Assembly: GCA_033980235.1 (NCBI GenBank)
Contig: CM067072.1
Span: 24,982,192-25,046,191 of the forward strand
Direction: 5' to 3'
DNA: 64,000 nt
DNA from: Diadema setosum
Lineage: Eukaryota; Echinodermata; Echinoidea; Diadematoida; Diadematidae
Each line of letters starts with the position of its first letter. The first letter of the stretch is position 1. The position numbers were made by a program, and so were the translations under genes. Of this stretch, positions 60,190 to 64,000 are shown piece after piece. Below the pieces are notes generated by a model. The model searched no databases and was not told where the DNA came from. It saw only the letters and a program-made list of their open reading frames with translations.

Positions 60190-63100
60190 AGCCAAACGTT
60201 TCTATCTCGTGGATCAACTAATGAGTTCTGTTGCTATTGTTGTTGCTTTTGCTGTTCAAAGCGCATGTGCGTTTACGATTCGTTTTTTTTTTTTCCAATA
60301 TCGGAGACAGGAAACGGCAAACCACACTTTTGTGTGGCCTTTCTATTGGTGCACTTAACTACCGGTGGTATAATGTCATGGTCAATGCCAATGCATGTAG
60401 ACACTTGTCATTAAATGAGGGCACGTTAAAGTTACCCTATTATGTATACATCACTCGTAAAAACAAATTGATATGGTTGAAAAGTTGTGCTGCATGTCTA
60501 ACTGTATATGCAGTATATAATCGAGAACTCTTTAATGTTAAATTCAATCTTGAATGGAAGAGCTTTGATTCCACGAAAATACACAAAACGTTAAAAATTG
60601 CTGGTGAAAGGGTGTCTTATAGAAATTTTTATGTTGAAGTTGACATTAATTCATAACTTTCAGGTTCATCTTTTCACGTTGAAATGGTAAATTTTGTCAG
60701 AATGCTCGCAATGTGTCTTTATTTCATTCGTCTCTCTGCGAAAATCTCGCTTTGTTCGTTCGAGGACTGAAATACGATATATATACATGTCACAAAATGG
60801 TCGTTAAGTAATTGTACTTAAAAATGTATAATAAGATATGGAACCAAGTAGGTGCTTTCGTACCTTTTCCTTTCTTTTTAACAACCTATCTAGAATCCGT
60901 TGCACCATGCTGTAGTGGCTTGCTAACATTTACGGGCTTATTCTCTCCAACACAATGGGATTGGAAATGAACTTAGAAATGGTTCAAACTATGCTTATTC
61001 TACTTGTCTGTCAAAATTTATTTGTGCGTTAAAATCTCAAGGATGTTCAAGACTGTTCCACTTGCTTTGTTGAATAAGAAACGCATAATCATGATGTCAT
61101 ATTTTTTTTAAGAAACCATTTATTTATATTTCGCTACACTTCACCATCACTTTAAAGACATGTACTGGCCTTTATAAGATGCGACAGTCTTCAATAAAAA
61201 GTGTCAATAAGTGAATGCAATCGATTTTTCCCTGTTTTCTTCCCTTTATCATTCATTTTGGAGAATCTCCAAAAGAAACGTACAGCAGAGACATTGTGCG
61301 ATCTACTTGTAATCTCATAATTTCATGTGATTGCTTCTCAGCAAATAAGACAGCTTGTAAAGGTAATAAAGTACATACGCATCCATTTCATGTCGGGAAT
61401 GCTTTTCCTTGTGAAAATAAGAAAAGAATTATTCTATAGTGATAGCAAACATGCAGTAAAAGCAAAGAAAGTAGAAGATACATTTGACTATCACGTCGTT
61501 TCTGTCACTCCGTTGCTTTCGAGCATAATTATGGAAAGCAGCTTGTAGGGAGAAAAGGTTGCTCTATCCCGCCCTCCATACTTTACTTCATCTCAAAACT
61601 GACTTCTAGGCCCCTATGTATTACATCGTTCTTTATGGTATGTGGACGTGCTTCTTGTTTATTAGCACGTGGTCCATTCTTATTTGAGCCTATTCATTTC
61701 TCATTTAAAGTAAAAAAAAAAAAAAAAAAAGAACGATATATGTGAGACGTCCATTTCTCCAGCCTGAAACCTGTTCCAAATCAAATCCCTATTATGGCTA
61801 TTGTAAAATCCTAACCAACTCCTAAAGCACTAATTTTAATCCTGTCTTTAATCCTCAAACCGTGATTGTGACTACGCGTTCTTAACAACGAGAAATTAAT
61901 AGAGTGATTTCTATCAGAAATAGAGTGATTTCTATCAGAAAGGATAAGTTTCTGACATGTTACCTTGAACGCTCAAGATAAAGATGACACAGCGTTGTCG
62001 CTTCAGAGGAGCAGAATCTACAATGGAGAAGCATCGTCAAATGTGAACTGGATATCTGAGGTGGTCACCTCATTCTACATCCTTTCAATGGTACCCATTT
62101 GACTATATGAATACATGCATTAGGAAATATATATTTCTAGTTGTATGACGACTTGATTGCGTCTTGAACATTGCTGGGAAATATAAGAAAATCTAAAGAA
62201 CCCCCCCCCCCCGGAATTACACTGTGGAAAAAGAACCCACTTCACTTCTCCCGTAAAGTCGTGCAGAGTAGGAAGAAGTCACGGTGAAGGGGCAAAGGGG
62301 TGGTGAGACCTATGGGTTACAGATATTATTGGTTTCGTTTGGCTGCCCTAAAGCTGGCAGACTTTAAAATTATCAATAATTAGTAGTAAATAAAGGTAAT
62401 GATAATATTGATAATGATAATGATTCTGATAATTTAACTGATAACAGGTCAGAAGTTATGATATAATTGTATAAATAGTGTTATTCCCGAGCATCGATTG
62501 GGCTTGCAACAGAAGACTCGAATTCAACCATCAAAATTTAGGAAAGGAAAAAAAGTATCCGAAAAGTCACCTCCTTCCACTCTCTCCTGACACACCCCCA
62601 CGGACATCCTGCCAGCGGCAGTGAGATACCATTTTTCTCCCATTTCTCCCGGTTCCGAAGCAAGTTCAAGTACTTTCGTTTCGGTGCAGTGGCATATATA
62701 TTGACATATGCGACAGCTTCCAAAGGATATTGTGTAAGCGATAATAGCATACCGCGGCGTTTCTTTACACCGCCACTTCCGCGCAGATCCGCAGGTGGCA
62801 GGGATCCCTACCAGAGTGGCCTGACACACTCTTGTTTTCGTCAGGAAATACTTGACACTGATTGGCTGACCATCTGCACGATTACTTTTTTCATTGGTTG
62901 GAGTTTTCGCGCAGGCAAGAATGAAAACTAACTAAACTTATGTCTTCAAGATATCCCGATTTAGGTCAGAAGACAATAGAGCCAGCAGGGAGACAAAAGA
63001 TGTGCAGGCATGCATTTAGAGTGCGGAGATAAATCCCTGTCGCAGTACGAGTTGAAATTTTTACCTTATCTCCACCCATATCACTATTTTTTTCGAAGGA

Positions 63101-63273
63101 AAGAATGTTTAAAATAAACCCTCAAACACGAAAAACAGCAGACTATGAGATTAAAAATTAAAGACACTTCAAAAGGATACATCTGTCAAGGCGAGCAGGA
63201 TGAAAAACGTTCCATATAATTTATAAGGCTATGGAATTCTCACGATTCTTCTGTTTTCAAGAAACCGTATCAG
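60190..63273. other. Noncoding stretch
   Basis: No supported gene. A + strand frame at 60,231-60,656 has no family resemblance. A 22-bp tandem duplication (ATAGAGTGATTTCTATCAGA twice) is at 61,899-61,943 and a C-run at 62,202. Confidence 0.5.
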
Positions 63274-63450
63274 TGCAATTACCCCCCCCCCCCCCCCTCC
63301 GGCTATACAATCGTTAGTGATAAGGTTAGAGTAAAGTTTAGGGCTAGTGTTAGGTTTAGAGTTAATGTTTGGGTTAGGGTTAGGATCAGGATTAGGATTA
63401 GGGTTAGGATCAGAGGAAGAGTCTGGGGTAATTGTCCAGGGGTAATTGCC
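63274..63450. mobile_element. Telomere-like repeat element, copy 2 (inverted)
   Basis: The core is GTTAGGGTTAGGATCAGGAT-type degenerate TTAGGG repeats. The right end GTCTGGGGTAATTGTCC plus GGGGTAATTGCCC matches, in reverse complement, the left end of the 29,928-30,108 copy. The left end is expanded into a C-run after CAATTA. Confidence 0.65.
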
Positions 63451-63767
63451 CTAGAACCCAAGAAACACATGCTGTCGAGTACAACCATGAATGCCAACTT
63501 TAATAGTGGAGTAGTATTGGTCGTCGCATCGGGAGTAATCAATCGGATTTAGAATGTGCGTCGGAGTTAATTTTGAAGAAATGTTTGCTCTTAAACCTCC
63601 TGAAAAAGTCCTCATTGCTAGGTGTTTTTGTTTTGTTTTGTTTTGTTTTTTGTTTTCTTACAAACATAGAATTTGACTGACGTCTTCTGTCTGAATTCAT
63701 CAAACTAAATCGGAACAAAATCTGGTGAAGATCATTTGGTTAAAGGGATCTTATAGGTCTGGTTCAC

Positions 63768-64000
63768 ACCTAACTTTGAGTTTCTAACATTTTTTTTTTG
63801 TGTGTGTGTGCAAGATAATGAGAAACCTCTTATAAAATATGTAAAACATGTAATAGTATTCCAAGAGGGATTCAACGTTTATTTGATGAAAATTGGTTTT
63901 GAAATGGCAAGGATACTCAAAACAAGCAATACTACTAAAAGGTGGGACCCATCTTTTATTAGGATCCCTTTGTTTTACTTTCCTCTTAGAATGGTATTCT
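63768..64000. repeat. Foldback repeat, second copy, cut by the right window edge
   Basis: Aligns in direct orientation with positions 1-236: TTTCTAACATTTTTT, GATTCAACGTTT, TTGGTTTTGAAAT, AAAACA, CTTTGTTTTACTTT. It has a GT-run insertion near 63,800. Confidence 0.7.

Noticed and set aside
60231..60656. 141-codon frame on the + strand
   Set aside because: I considered a LINE end, but no LINE motif can be supported. It begins in the promoter region of the IgGFc-type gene on the other strand.

Overview
The window is animal nuclear DNA: AT-rich, intron-containing, and crowded with microsatellites and small foldback transposons. It carries two secreted-ligand genes of the TGF-beta superfamily (activin type) and two tandem genes for secreted IgGFc-binding-domain proteins. 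The gene families, the TTAGGG-like repeats and the style of the foldback elements fit an echinoderm, most likely a sea urchin. That species call is inference, not something the sequence proves. I see no bacterial, viral, CRISPR or rRNA features.

Layout. 1-11,682 holds only repeats: a foldback element cut by the left window edge, a GC-rich element nested in an older repeat, an inverted array of short motifs, a LINE 3' remnant, a 152-bp tandem duplication and two foldback MITEs. 11,683-12,425 (+) is the last coding exon of an activin/inhibin-beta-like gene whose first exon is not visible and probably lies left of the window. 12,426-30,676 is noncoding. 34,033-30,677 (-) is a complete two-exon activin-like gene of 452 aa that points tail-to-tail at the first. 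Both genes use a phase-1 intron at the corresponding place in the prodomain, so they look like an inverted local duplicate pair with strongly diverged ligands.

34,034-45,901 is noncoding with several MITEs. 51,280-45,902 (-) and 60,026-56,229 (-) are two paralogous three-exon genes in the same orientation. In each, a short exon encodes a signal peptide, a second exon encodes one IgGFc-binding domain and a third encodes another. All introns are phase 1, so each domain exon is a symmetrical module. I reconstructed the signal-peptide exon of the downstream gene (51,280-51,196) by matching splice phase and the peptide junction to the upstream gene. Between the two lies a decayed LINE. The right end of the window carries an inverted partner of the telomere-like element seen at 29.9 kb and a second copy of the foldback element found at the left edge.

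The ligand genes and the IgGFc genes have no evident functional link. The window reads as two small, locally duplicated families of secreted proteins in a repeat-rich background.
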